64,000 bases of DNA from Paenibacillus sp. FSL R7-0337 (GCF_037969875.1 NZ_CP150218.1:4650001-4714000); one strand, 5' to 3'. Counted from the first letter of the stretch, positions 34,835 to 43,245 are shown. Translations and numbers: made by a program. Notes: a model not told the origin generated them from the letters alone.

Positions 34835-36151
34835 TTATTCGCCGCCTTTGCTGGTATCGGTTTGTGGAGCCGGTGTAGCTGCAGGAGCAGGTTGCCCGCC
34901 GTCCATCACAGTGCCCGGAATTGGAATTTCGCTGCCGGGTTCATGATCTGGAGCCGCTTCCGGTAAAAGAATCTCAGGCGCCGGAGTGGCTGCTGGAGCA
35001 ATAACCTCAGCTGCTGAAGCTGTTGGGACTGGGGTGTTCTGTACAGGAGCTTCGGGAGCGGGCTCCTCTACCGGCTGGCTTTTGTCAGGAGGACTGGTGG
35101 CAGGCGGCTGGTTCTGGGCTTGTTCATGCTCCAGCTTCAGCGCTTCGTCAGCAGCTTTCTGCTTCTCTATGGCGAGCCGCTCGGCTTCCTCCGCTCTGGC
35201 TTTATTGGCCTTTTCAAGCGCCAGTCGTTCCTCTTCCTCTTGCTGTGCCTTCGCCTTGTCCTCAAGGGCCGTCTTGGCGTCAGCGATTTCTGCCAGCCGT
35301 TCCTGCAAGGTGTGGATTGTGGAGGACAGGGTATCCTTGGATGCTGTTAATTCGGTATTCAACTGCTCATACGCGGCCAGCAGCGCGGGGGATACCTGCG
35401 AATCTGCCTGATAGGCGCTGGTTACGAACGAGAGGATAGGCTCTTCAGCAGGGAAGCTGTAGTCATCCTGCCGGAGTAAGACGCGGTCAGGATTGCCAGT
35501 GGGCAATGATCCGCCGATATCATGAATCGAGCCAAGGTATTGCACAATTCCGCTTAACGTCTCCGCCAGCGATTCCGACAGAATCCCGCTTTGATGAAGA
35601 CTCTCTTGAATCTGGTCGAAGAACTGTGCATCACGGATTTCCAGACAGTTAGGGTCGAGATTCACCATATACCCTCCGAGCTTGTGCAGAATGGCCGCTG
35701 CATAGCCAATTTCCTGCAGGATTTGTTGCCAGACCGTCCCGTTGAAGCTCAGTTGCTTCTCCAGCAGATCGATCTCGCTGCCAGCTTGAGTGAGCTGCGA
35801 CGAGAGTTCGTCCGCAGCCTGATCAAGCTCTGCAAGTGACAACTCTCCGGTAGCGATTGAGGCGTCATACACTCCACTGATGCTATGGCTGCCAAGGGAA
35901 GCTTTCAGCTCCATGAGGGTGCTTATGTGACCGCTGAATTCGGACAACAGCTGTTCAATCTGACCCGGGAATACTGAGCACAGCCCGATGGAGCTGATCT
36001 GCTCCTGGGAGGTGTTGAACTCTCCATAGGTGCTGCCGATCTGGCCCGAGGTGTACATCAGTAGCACAGATACGGCCATACCCGATTGCAGAATCCGCAG
36101 GCCGAGCTTCCTGGTTTTTCGTTTGCGCCGCTTGGCAGATCTGGGGTACAT
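34835..36151 (-). CDS. TapA-like matrix accessory protein
   Basis: The 438-residue protein has a basic N-terminus (YPRSAKRRKRKTRKLGLRIL), a signal helix and a SipW-type processing region (SGQIGSTYGEFNTSQEQ). A helical region (about 55-275) follows. A charged coiled coil comes next (about 275-345, KAQQEEEERLALEKANKARAEE), and the tail is Pro/Ala-rich (about 350-438). It is not clearly homologous to TapA along its length. Operon position before sipW and the signal type make a TapA-equivalent role likely, anchoring fibres to the cell. ATG at 36151 is preferred to TTG 36169 because GAGGGGG lies 8 bases before it. Confidence 0.65.
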   Translation of the reverse strand: MYPRSAKRRKRKTRKLGLRILQSGMAVSVLLMYTSGQIGSTYGEFNTSQEQISSIGLCSVFPGQIEQLLSEFSGHISTLMELKASLGSHSISGVYDASIATGELSLAELDQAADELSSQLTQAGSEIDLLEKQLSFNGTVWQQILQEIGYAAAILHKLGGYMVNLDPNCLEIRDAQFFDQIQESLHQSGILSESLAETLSGIVQYLGSIHDIGGSLPTGNPDRVLLRQDDYSFPAEEPILSFVTSAYQADSQVSPALLAAYEQLNTELTASKDTLSSTIHTLQERLAEIADAKTALEDKAKAQQEEEERLALEKANKARAEEAERLAIEKQKAADEALKLEHEQAQNQPPATSPPDKSQPVEEPAPEAPVQNTPVPTASAAEVIAPAATPAPEILLPEAAPDHEPGSEIPIPGTVMDGGQPAPAATPAPQTDTSKGGE

Positions 36152-36196
36152 AGCTAAGCCCCCTCTCAACTTGCTAATGAGTTATTCGTTATATTC

Positions 36197-36212
36197 GTTC
36201 TTTATAAAGAAC
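36197..36212. promoter_or_regulatory. SinR operator 1
   Basis: GTTCTTTATAAAGAAC is a perfect 16-bp inverted repeat of the SinR half-site GTTCTYT, with the same spacing as the known epsA operator GTTCTCTAAAGAGAAC. It lies 46 bases upstream of the TapA-like start, just after a likely -10 (TATGAT on the minus strand), so a bound repressor would block transcription. Confidence 0.85.
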
Positions 36213-36344
36213 GATATCGTAAGCAAATCATACACTGCACCGCTTGGAAAAGAAAAATGTTAATTTCAGCGAAATGTTCGCAATAAAGTACGAATTGGAT
36301 GGGATATCTCGCTATAGCTGCGGGTATCGCTGTTTTTCACAAAT

Positions 36345-36360
36345 GTTCTTTATAAAGAAC
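36345..36360. promoter_or_regulatory. SinR operator 2
   Basis: This is an identical 16-bp palindrome 148 bp further upstream, flanked like the first by CG/GA bases. Two sites could allow looping or repression of a second, plus-strand promoter. Confidence 0.8.
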
Positions 36361-36460
36361 GAATGGCTGGAGTGAGTGTGAGGAACGGAGTGAGGCGAGT
36401 AGAAAAGCGAGGGGGTGATGAAGTAAATAGGTGTTAAGTGCAGGAAGTTGGCGGCGAGCG

Positions 36461-36715
36461 GAAATGAAGAGCACAAGTGCACTTGGATGGGGCAAAAGTG
36501 GGCGGGGAGCGGGAATGAGGAGCACAAGTGCACCTGGATGGGGCGAAAGTCGGCGGGGGGCGTAAATGAGGAGCATAAGTGCACCTGGATGGGGCGAAAG
36601 TGGGCGGGGAGCGTAAATGAGGAGCATAAGTGCACCTGAATGGGGCAAAAGTCGGCGGGGAGCGTAAATGAGGAGCACAAGTGCACCTGAATGGGGCAAA
36701 AGTCGGCGGGGTGAA
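36461..36715. repeat. 51-bp tandem repeat, five units
   Basis: Units begin at 36461, 36512, 36563, 36614 and 36665, with a degenerate partial before them. Each contains AATGAGGAGCACAAGTGCAC followed by CTGGATGGGGCGAAAGT and GGCGGGGAGCG. The core has a GCACaaGTGC palindrome. Because 51 is a multiple of 3, long open frames exist on both strands, but codon use is repetitive and without RBS; I regard it as non-coding. It lies between SinR operator 2 and the IS110 transposase. Confidence 0.92.
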
Positions 36716-37006
36716 GAATAGGGCCCAATATAAGCGAAAAACAGGCATGACAAGACAGAGGCCTTGTCACCCCCAGGAATGAAAATAAGCGGGTGGCATC
36801 CGTCGCAACCATTCTAAATGAGGCTGTAGTCGTCAACACTACATATACAAATCAAAGGGCGGAAACGGTTACTGGGATACACCCCGTGCGAAAAACCGTT
36901 CTATTGCGCTTTTCGAGCATCGCCTATTGTAGCCCCAAAAGTACGTGTATTAAATTACACTCACTCGAGCGCATGATTTGTAAACTGACGATGGAGGATG
37001 GTTGGA

Positions 37007-38239
37007 ATGGATGCTGTACGTATGTGTTGTGCCGGTCTGGACGTGCACCAGGAAACCGTTGTGGCCTGCGTGTTGAAAGGACCGATCGAACAGAAACCAC
37101 AATGTCACCTGAAAACCTTTGGGACGACAACCAAAGAATTGCTAGGCCTGCAAGATTGGCTGAGTGAACACGGCTGCCGGGAGGTGGTGATGGAGAGCAC
37201 GGGCGTGTTATGGAAACCGGTATGGAACATCTTAGAGGGCAGTTGTGATCTGGTCTTGGCCAACGCCCAGCGGGTAAAGAATACGCCGGGTCGAAAAAGT
37301 GACATGCAAGATGCGCGCTGGTTAGCGCAATTGCACCGTTGCGGGCTCATTGAAGGCAGTATGGTGCCCGAACAGGACATCCGGGATTTGCGAGACTTGA
37401 CCCGTTACCGGAGTAAGATGGTGCAGGCGGTGACGGCGGAGAAAAACCGCATTCACAAAATCCTGCAGGATGCCAACATCAAGCTAACCACCTTTATGTC
37501 CGATCTATATGGGGTTTCAGGGCGGGGCCTGCTCCAGAAGATCATGGACGGCGAGGTCATCGACGAAGGGACCGTTAAGAACCTGGTCAAAACCCGTTTA
37601 AAAAAGAAAGTTCCGCAGTTGCTAGACGCGCTCAATGGCAAGTTGCGCCGTCATCACCGCGAGATGATTCGAGACCACTGGGACCACTTGGTCTATTTGG
37701 AGAAAAGGATCACGGAACTGGAAGCTCGAATCGAGGCGAAGGCAGAACCGTACCTGGAGAAGATTGAACAAATTGACTCCATTCCAGGAATTGAGCGGAC
37801 GTCTGCCGTGACCATCTTTGCCGAAGTGGGGCCGCATGTCGCGGAAATGTTCCCGAGTGATGCGCAGTTTGCTTCATGGGCGGGGGTGTGTCCAGGGAAC
37901 AACGAAAGCGCTGGAAAGCGAAGAAAGTCAAAAACGATGCAAGGGAACAAGCATCTGAAAGGGGCCTTGTGTCAGGCGGCTTGGGCAAACTCTCGCTCCT
38001 CGAACCGGATCGGACAATTCTTTCGACGAATTCGAAAGAGACGAGGCGATAAAAAAGCAAACGTCGCCACCGCGCATTTGCTGATTCGAATCCTCCATGC
38101 CCTGATGCGGGAGAAGAGGTCATACCAAGAAATAGACGTCTCACTAGGCGATGAGACGTCCAAGAAAAACACGTTAGATAGGTACGTGAAATATATCCAG
38201 CAGTTAGGATATAGTGTTCAATTGAATCCTATCCCATAG
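37007..38239 (+). CDS. IS110-family transposase (DEDD)
   Basis: The 410-residue protein has an N-terminal RuvC-like DEDD domain with acidic residues in CAGLDVHQETV, VVMESTGVLW and GRKSDMQDARWLAQL. The C-terminal Transposase_20 domain shows IDSIPGIERTSAVTIFAEVG, FASWAGVCPGNNESAGKRR and the catalytic-Ser region. ATG 37007 is chosen since GGAGG lies 9 bases before it. IS110 elements have no clear inverted repeats and use a structured non-coding (bridge) RNA from an element end. The element ends could not be fixed; the non-coding 36730-37006 and 38240-38400 probably belong to it. Confidence 0.9.
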   Translation: MDAVRMCCAGLDVHQETVVACVLKGPIEQKPQCHLKTFGTTTKELLGLQDWLSEHGCREVVMESTGVLWKPVWNILEGSCDLVLANAQRVKNTPGRKSDMQDARWLAQLHRCGLIEGSMVPEQDIRDLRDLTRYRSKMVQAVTAEKNRIHKILQDANIKLTTFMSDLYGVSGRGLLQKIMDGEVIDEGTVKNLVKTRLKKKVPQLLDALNGKLRRHHREMIRDHWDHLVYLEKRITELEARIEAKAEPYLEKIEQIDSIPGIERTSAVTIFAEVGPHVAEMFPSDAQFASWAGVCPGNNESAGKRRKSKTMQGNKHLKGALCQAAWANSRSSNRIGQFFRRIRKRRGDKKANVATAHLLIRILHALMREKRSYQEIDVSLGDETSKKNTLDRYVKYIQQLGYSVQLNPIP

Positions 38240-38424
38240 TCTTCCCTTTTTCAAAAAAACGAAACGTTTTTTGGGGCGGTGGGTCTTTTTTTGTCAAAAA
38301 CCCAGTCTGCGGCGCATTTTCCGATATTTTTATTTTCGTATTAAACCGAACACAATTCGGATGCTGCACCAGTCGGCTAAACGAATGGGTTAGTGTATTC
38401 ATTGGCAAAGAAGGGGTTGTCCCA

Positions 38425-38463
38425 AAAGCAGCGATACTTCCGTTAATGGAGAATCGCTGCTTT
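38425..38463. terminator. Hairpin downstream of the IS110 transposase
   Basis: AAAGCAGCGAT pairs with ATCGCTGCTTT, an 11-bp stem with T/A runs in both directions. The region 38240-38400 upstream holds AT-rich palindromes (for example AAAAAACGAAACGTTTTTT) and no gene. Confidence 0.65.
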
Positions 38464-38534
38464 CTCTGTTGTGGAAGAGAATTCAAATGATATTCTCTTA
38501 TGATTGGGTGTTTCGTTACCACTTAAACAGCGGA

Positions 38535-38618
38535 GCGTCCACCCAAGTGCTCACGTTGACTCTACTCCGCAATAAAGGGCTGTCCTAAGCAGCCATTTCA
38601 TGGTTTTTAGGACAGCCC
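38535..38618 (-). terminator. Tag repeat plus terminator of the aldo/keto reductase gene
   Basis: GGGCTGTCCTA (38577-38587) pairs with TAGGACAGCCC (38608-38618); on the minus strand TTTATT follows. Just beyond it is a 25-base tag, gcgtccaccc-NN-gtgctcacgttga (38535-38559), identical except for two bases to 11223-11247, which also accompanies a minus-strand terminator. Confidence 0.75.
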
Positions 38619-38693
38619 CTCTCCGCTAGTTTTATGAAAATGTCCGAATTCGCTGAACCTGTTCCTTCACGCAATTCCCAATATAATACAAAC

Positions 38694-39671
38694 TCAAGGA
38701 AGTTTCTCCCCGCGCGAGGTGATGTACAGCTCATACCATTCCTTGCGGGTTAGCTCCAGCTGGTCTGCGCCTGCACAGGCGGAGATCCGCTGCGGATTCA
38801 CAGTGCCGATGACGGGCTGAATAGCTGCGGGATGCGTCATCAGCCAAGCCAGGACGATAGCCTCGGGTGTCGTAGCCTTCTCGTCAGCAAGTCTCCGTAC
38901 CATGGCCGCTGTATTCACAACATTGTCCGGCTGGCCGTCAAGCGGCCGTCCGCTGAAGAGTCCCTGGGCCAGCGGGCCCCAGGCCTGTAGCTGGATGTTC
39001 CCGGCACGGCAATACTCCATGGTGCCCTCCGGGAACGTAATGTCCTTCCACGGGTCGCGGTTCACGCTGAGTACGGCGTCGACCCAGCTGATTTTGGACA
39101 GGCTCATATGCAGCTGATTGACTATGAACGGCTCGTCGCAATAAGTCTGTAACAGCTGGATCTGGGCGGCGCTCATGTTGGAGACGCCGAAGTGGCGCAC
39201 CTTGCCGGAGGCCTTGAGCTGATGCAACGCTTCGGCCACCTCTTCGGGGTCCATTAACGGATCGGGGCGGTGCAACAGCAGAATATCAATATACTCTGTG
39301 CCCAGCCGTGTGAGAGTTCCATCAACACTGGACAGAATGTGCTCCCTGGAGAGGTCGAAGCTATTAGAGAGTTCGCCTGGCTCCATCAGCTTGATGCCGC
39401 ATTTCGACTGAAGCAGGATGTCCTCGCGTAGCCCCGGCCGTTCCTTAAAGATCTGCCCGAACACCTTCTCCGCTTTGCCCCGGGTATAGATATCCGCATG
39501 GTCAAAAAAATTAATACCTATCGACAGCGCTGCATCCAGCGCCTCATGCCCCTGCTTCATATTCGCAGCGGTGACCGGTTCATGGTCCCAGCCTCCTCCC
39601 AGTCCCATGCAGCCCAGCGCGATACGGCTGGCAGGTATGCCGCGCCGGTTAAGGGGTAACGCCTTCAGCAA
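38694..39671 (-). CDS. Aldo/keto reductase
   Basis: The 325-residue TIM-barrel oxidoreductase carries the AKR tetrad. Asp is in NFFDHADIYTRGKAE (with Tyr 4 on), Lys in ILLQSKCGI, and His in IDILLLHRPDPLM. The NADPH region includes VQPVIGTVNPQRI (IQPVIGTVNPQRI). The type resembles E. coli YdhF. The substrate is unknown; these enzymes reduce aldehydes and ketones with NADPH. It is monocistronic and followed by its own terminator. Confidence 0.92.
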   Translation of the reverse strand: MLKALPLNRRGIPASRIALGCMGLGGGWDHEPVTAANMKQGHEALDAALSIGINFFDHADIYTRGKAEKVFGQIFKERPGLREDILLQSKCGIKLMEPGELSNSFDLSREHILSSVDGTLTRLGTEYIDILLLHRPDPLMDPEEVAEALHQLKASGKVRHFGVSNMSAAQIQLLQTYCDEPFIVNQLHMSLSKISWVDAVLSVNRDPWKDITFPEGTMEYCRAGNIQLQAWGPLAQGLFSGRPLDGQPDNVVNTAAMVRRLADEKATTPEAIVLAWLMTHPAAIQPVIGTVNPQRISACAGADQLELTRKEWYELYITSRGEKLP

Positions 39672-39736
39672 AGTGATCCCTCCATAGTATTCAGCTTGAG
39701 AATGCTCGGGTTATGCTACCGGACAAGCCTACACCT

Positions 39737-39949
39737 TTAGAACCCGGTGTGGTATCGCTTGTCGCTGGAGGAACGGTGCTTCGTGGTCTCTTTATCCTTC
39801 TCTTCCTCTTTCTCGAGTGTCAGGTCCTCTACGGGTATCGGGTCCACATGCTGCTGGCTCTCATCTACATCGAACAGGCTGGGCTTATCTGTAGGGTATT
39901 GCTCCGGGTGGTCACGCTCGTCTCTGATCGGCTTTTTGTCATCGCTCAT
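39737..39949 (-). CDS. Small acidic/hydrophilic protein, 70 residues
   Basis: ATG follows GGGAAGTG. The sequence MSDDKKPIRDERDHPEQYPT to the C-terminal KHRSSSDKRYHTGF is entirely charged and polar with no hydrophobic core, so it is probably unstructured. I do not recognise a family. The frame is open further upstream (to 40117) but that part has no RBS and is not protein-like. It lies between the AKR gene and the PadR operon. Confidence 0.5.
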   Translation of the reverse strand: MSDDKKPIRDERDHPEQYPTDKPSLFDVDESQQHVDPIPVEDLTLEKEEEKDKETTKHRSSSDKRYHTGF

Positions 39950-40177
39950 AGCGGCTTCACTTCCCTTTCCAGAGTATCCGTCAGGCGGGGGTTGGCATTC
40001 AGTCCAGTTGCCTAAGCCGCTCGCCGGCGGTTTGCTCCCTACATAAACACATATTGTCTTCGCTAAACAGTTACAGCGGCTGAAATCCGCGATACGAGGA
40101 CGTACTCCAGACACCAAAGGGACTGCCTGCTGCCGGTAACGGCAGAATAGACAATCCCCTGGTTCATAGGTATTTTA

Positions 40178-40771
40178 TTAGTCTCCGATAATTGGTCTGC
40201 CGATATCATCCAGTCTGCGGACGGCTACATCCTCATACAGGCGCTTCAGCCATTTCAGCTCGGTCTGGCTATGTTCATATCTGCCGTACATCATATGCAG
40301 CACCGAGCGGGGCACGATGGAGATATGCTCCTCGTATACTTGATAGGCATAATTCACCTGATGCTCCGCCTCCCGGATGCGTTCCTCCAGCAGCTTCGCC
40401 ACCTTGCCCTGGTCGATATGACGCGCGAGGGCCAGGGCCATGTACAGCGGATGATACGGCGGATCACTTTTCTTAATCTGCTGGAGAATGAGCTGCTCCA
40501 TCAATTCTTTGCCTTTATCCGTAATGCGGTAGATGGTCTTATCCGGCCGGTCCGGGCTGTGAATGATCTCCACCGCCTCGATGTGGCCGCCTGCGGCCAG
40601 TTTGTCCACGGCGTAATATAAGGAACCGGTCTGAAGCTTGATGACTTGATCCATAGAGCGTTCCTTCATGACCAGGGTAATCTCGTAGGGATGCATATTC
40701 CGCTCCAGCAAAAGTCCCAGAATCAGCAGCTTCATCGGCATGGGCTTACCGCTGACCTTGATTTGCACCAT
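40178..40771 (-). CDS. PadR-family transcriptional regulator
   Basis: The 197-residue protein has a PadR winged helix (LLILGLLLERNMHPYEITLVMKERSMDQVIKLQTGSLYYAVDKLAAGGHIE) and a helical C-terminal dimerisation domain (about 110-190). The frame starts at 40771 inside the end of the exporter gene; internal Met codons at 40741 or 40735 are equally possible starts and more usual for the family. It is cotranscribed with the DHA2 exporter, the common PadR-efflux arrangement, and is presumed to repress it. Confidence 0.9.
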   Translation of the reverse strand: MVQIKVSGKPMPMKLLILGLLLERNMHPYEITLVMKERSMDQVIKLQTGSLYYAVDKLAAGGHIEAVEIIHSPDRPDKTIYRITDKGKELMEQLILQQIKKSDPPYHPLYMALALARHIDQGKVAKLLEERIREAEHQVNYAYQVYEEHISIVPRSVLHMMYGRYEHSQTELKWLKRLYEDVAVRRLDDIGRPIIGD

Positions 40772-42266
40772 GCTGGCTGCCCTGCGGCAGCAGACGGTCC
40801 TTCGGCATCAGAAGGACGAACACCACCGTAAGCACCGCCGGAACGATGGCCCACAAGAAGGTATGTGAGATCGACGAAGACAGTGAGTTCGTGATTTTCT
40901 CCAGTACAGGCGCCGGAATCTGTGCTCTGGCCTCGGGTGTTAACGCGGAACGCGGGTCGCCGAAGGAAGCGGCCTGCCCGCTGTCTCCGAAGGCTGTGCT
41001 CAGCTCGGAGGCGAAGTGGTTACGCTGGATAATGCCGAAGATTGTAATCCCCAGCGTCATCCCGAGCGAGCGCATGAAGGTACTGGTGGACGTTGCCGAA
41101 CCGCGCTGGCGCATGTCGAAATGCTGGATAGAAGACAGGCTGAGCACGGAGAAGGAGAAGCCCACGCCGAAGCCGGTCAATGCCATGAAGGCATTAAGCG
41201 CCATCCGGGGGGTCTCCGGGGTTAAGGTGCTGAGGGAATAGATCCCGCCCACGAAGCAGACTGCTGACAGCAGCATGATGTTGCGGAAGCTCGTTTTGGT
41301 GGTAAGCAGGCCGCCGGACTGGCTGCCAATTACGGTACCAATCATCATCGGCATCAGTATCAGGCCGGAGTTGGTGGCGGAGCCGCCGTATACCCCCTGG
41401 ACGTATATTGGGATATATACCGTGGCTACGATGAATGCTGAACCATAGAACAAGCCAAGTATACTGCTGGTTGCGAACAGGCGCTGCCGGAACATGGCGA
41501 AAGAGATGACCGGCTCTGCCGCGAATTTTTCAATGATAATGAAGGCGATCAGAAGCACGACGAACGCAGCGAACAGTCCGAGAATGGCCGCAGAATCCCA
41601 GGCATACTGGTTACCGCCAAGCTCCAGGGCGAACATCAGGCAGATGATACCTGCCACCAGGGTGAACGCGCCGCCCCAGTCAATCCGTTGCTTGGAATGC
41701 GTGATGGATTCCTTGTAGGAGGTCATAATAAGGAAGAACGAGACAATCCCGATGGGCAGGTTAATATAGAAAATCCAGTTCCAGCTCACATATTCGGTGA
41801 TATACGCACCAAGCAGAGGCCCAATCACACTGGAGATTCCGAAGACAGCACCGAAGAGTCCGGTGAGCTTACCTCTTTTCTCAGGCGGGAAGATGTCAAA
41901 GACAATCGTGAAGGCAATCGGCATGAGTGCTCCGCCGCCAATCCCTTGTATCGCACGGTAAATACTGAGCTGGGTAATGCTCGCCGACGTTCCGCACAGG
42001 GCGGAGCCGATCAGGAACACGATAAGCCCGAAGATGAAAAACCGTTTGCGTCCGTACATATCGGACAATTTGCCGAAGATTGGGGTTCCGGCCATAACCA
42101 TGACCATGTAGGCGGAGGTGACCCAGACGATTTTATCCAGTCCCCCGAGGTCGGAGACAATCGTGCCCATAGCTGCGGCAACAATGGTGTTATCCATGGC
42201 TGACATCAGAATACCGAGCAGCAGTCCGACAATGACGAGCTTGAGATTACTTTCTTTGCTGTGCAT
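40746..42266 (-). CDS. DHA2-family (14-TMS) MFS drug exporter
   Basis: The 506-residue protein has 14 hydrophobic segments. The family motifs are MSAMDNTIVAAAMGTIVSDL in helix 1, GKLSDMYGRKRFF in loop 2-3, and GGGALMPIAFTIVFDIFPPEKRGKL with GAVFGISSVIGPLLGAYI (motif C of antiporters) in helix 5. These proteins expel drugs using the proton gradient. RBS AAAGGAGC precedes the ATG. The last 26 bases overlap the PadR frame. A strong promoter with an internal palindrome lies upstream. Confidence 0.93.
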   Translation of the reverse strand: MHSKESNLKLVIVGLLLGILMSAMDNTIVAAAMGTIVSDLGGLDKIVWVTSAYMVMVMAGTPIFGKLSDMYGRKRFFIFGLIVFLIGSALCGTSASITQLSIYRAIQGIGGGALMPIAFTIVFDIFPPEKRGKLTGLFGAVFGISSVIGPLLGAYITEYVSWNWIFYINLPIGIVSFFLIMTSYKESITHSKQRIDWGGAFTLVAGIICLMFALELGGNQYAWDSAAILGLFAAFVVLLIAFIIIEKFAAEPVISFAMFRQRLFATSSILGLFYGSAFIVATVYIPIYVQGVYGGSATNSGLILMPMMIGTVIGSQSGGLLTTKTSFRNIMLLSAVCFVGGIYSLSTLTPETPRMALNAFMALTGFGVGFSFSVLSLSSIQHFDMRQRGSATSTSTFMRSLGMTLGITIFGIIQRNHFASELSTAFGDSGQAASFGDPRSALTPEARAQIPAPVLEKITNSLSSSISHTFLWAIVPAVLTVVFVLLMPKDRLLPQGSQHGANQGQR

Positions 42267-42303
42267 GTTAAGCTCCTTTATGTTTAAAATTCAATGGAAT
42301 TTC

Positions 42304-42332
42304 ATTATAGTCAAATTTGAATAGGGTGGCAA
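42304..42332 (-). promoter_or_regulatory. Promoter and operator of the exporter-padR operon
   Basis: On the minus strand TTGCCA (42332-42327), a 17-base spacer and TATAAT (42309-42304). The spacer contains the palindrome TCAAATTTGA (42311-42320), a candidate PadR operator. Confidence 0.6.
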
Positions 42333-42485
42333 TTGTTTTTTTCAAGAGGACATACAGGTTGGGATCTGCTGGGAACTTGCATGCGTGTACTTGGTATTCC
42401 TTATCTGCCGGTCCTTTATTCCTGCTGCAATAGGGCAAAGTATCTGGAGGAGGGAAAAAGGCTGCTTGTCACCTGAGGTCTTGAC

Positions 42486-42502
42486 ATACCCATGGGGGGT
42501 AT
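42486..42502 (+). promoter_or_regulatory. CsoR operator upstream of csoR
   Basis: ATACCCATGGGGGGTAT matches the TACCC-N-GGGGTA copper operator. It overlaps a promoter with -35 TTGACA at 42481-42486 and a -10 TATATT near 42505. Confidence 0.75.
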
Positions 42503-42532
42503 ATTATATTGGTAATAAGGAGGCTGATTCCT

Positions 42533-42880
42533 GTGTCTACAAATGAGAAGGACCCTGCCGGACAGGATTGTGCAGAAGCCTGCCATTCTACTGCTTCCGG
42601 TGTGCGTAAGAGTCATCATTCCCCGGAATTCAAGAATGGGCTGACGACCCGGCTGAACCGGATTGAAGGGCAGATCCGCGGAGTCAAAGGCATGATTGAA
42701 CGGGATACCTACTGTGATGATGTGCTGAATCAGCTGGCGGCGGTGCAGGCGGCCCTGAACAGTGTGGGCAAGCTGCTGCTTGAAGGCCATATGAAGAGCT
42801 GCATTATCGAACGGATCGAAGCCGGTGAGCATGAGGTGATTGACGAACTGCTGGTTACGGTGAACAAGCTGATGAAATAA
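42533..42880 (+). CDS. csoR: Copper-sensing repressor CsoR
   Basis: The 115-residue protein is all helical. The Cu(I)-binding Cys-His-Cys set is in DTYCDDVLNQL and EGHMKSCI, and family residues RLNRIEGQIRGVKGMI are present. Apo-CsoR represses; copper releases it. The GTG at 42533 is used because AAGGAGG lies upstream; the in-frame TTG at 42509 lies inside the promoter. A Cys/His-rich N-terminal tail (QDCAEACHST) is present before the core. Operators lie before this gene and before copA. Confidence 0.92.
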   Translation: MSTNEKDPAGQDCAEACHSTASGVRKSHHSPEFKNGLTTRLNRIEGQIRGVKGMIERDTYCDDVLNQLAAVQAALNSVGKLLLEGHMKSCIIERIEAGEHEVIDELLVTVNKLMK

Positions 42881-42960
42881 AGGTTGTGCTTTGTATGGGA
42901 TTTAATAGTTCGAATTCTCCAGGCTGTGGTGAGGAAGAAAAAAGAATAACGACCAAGGGT

Positions 42961-43147
42961 CTGATTGTACTTTGTGCAATAGAATTCCTCCTTAACGATT
43001 AAAATATCCATTCTATTGTATTCCGTACAATTGAAGTCAGGGAAATAAGCTAAAAGAGCCTAAAAGCAGAAAATCTACTGTACGAAATACAATAGATTCC
43101 ATTCAAAGGCTGATTTATCCGGCATCTGTTGTACAAAGTACAATCAA
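42961..43147. repeat. Cluster of four TGTA/TACA palindromes (one 50-63-50 block)
   Basis: Palindromic cores are centred near 42971 (ATTGTACtttGTGCAAT), 43022 (ATTGTATTCCGTACAAT), 43085 (TCTACTGTAcgaaaTACAATAGA) and 43135 (TTGTACaaaGTACAA), spaced 51, 63 and 50 bp. The second pair is the reverse complement of the first pair, so the block is a large inverted repeat. The same design recurs twice at 56182-56566. No gene lies in this 365-base gap. Confidence 0.8.
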
Positions 43148-43245
43148 GCACAGCTATCCTTTCCTCACGCAACAAATTATATATCCGGTTGTAGAATATG
43201 AACACAAATTAAGCCTGTACCAACAATAATTAGGAGGTTATTCAA

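Noticed and set aside
36461..36715. CRISPR array
   Set aside because: Units are contiguous 51-bp tandem copies with no unique spacers and no cas genes.
36312..36839. Long Pro/Ser-rich frames on both strands over the 51-bp array
   Set aside because: The repeat length is a multiple of 3, so open frames arise by chance; no RBS and the frames extend from the repeat only.
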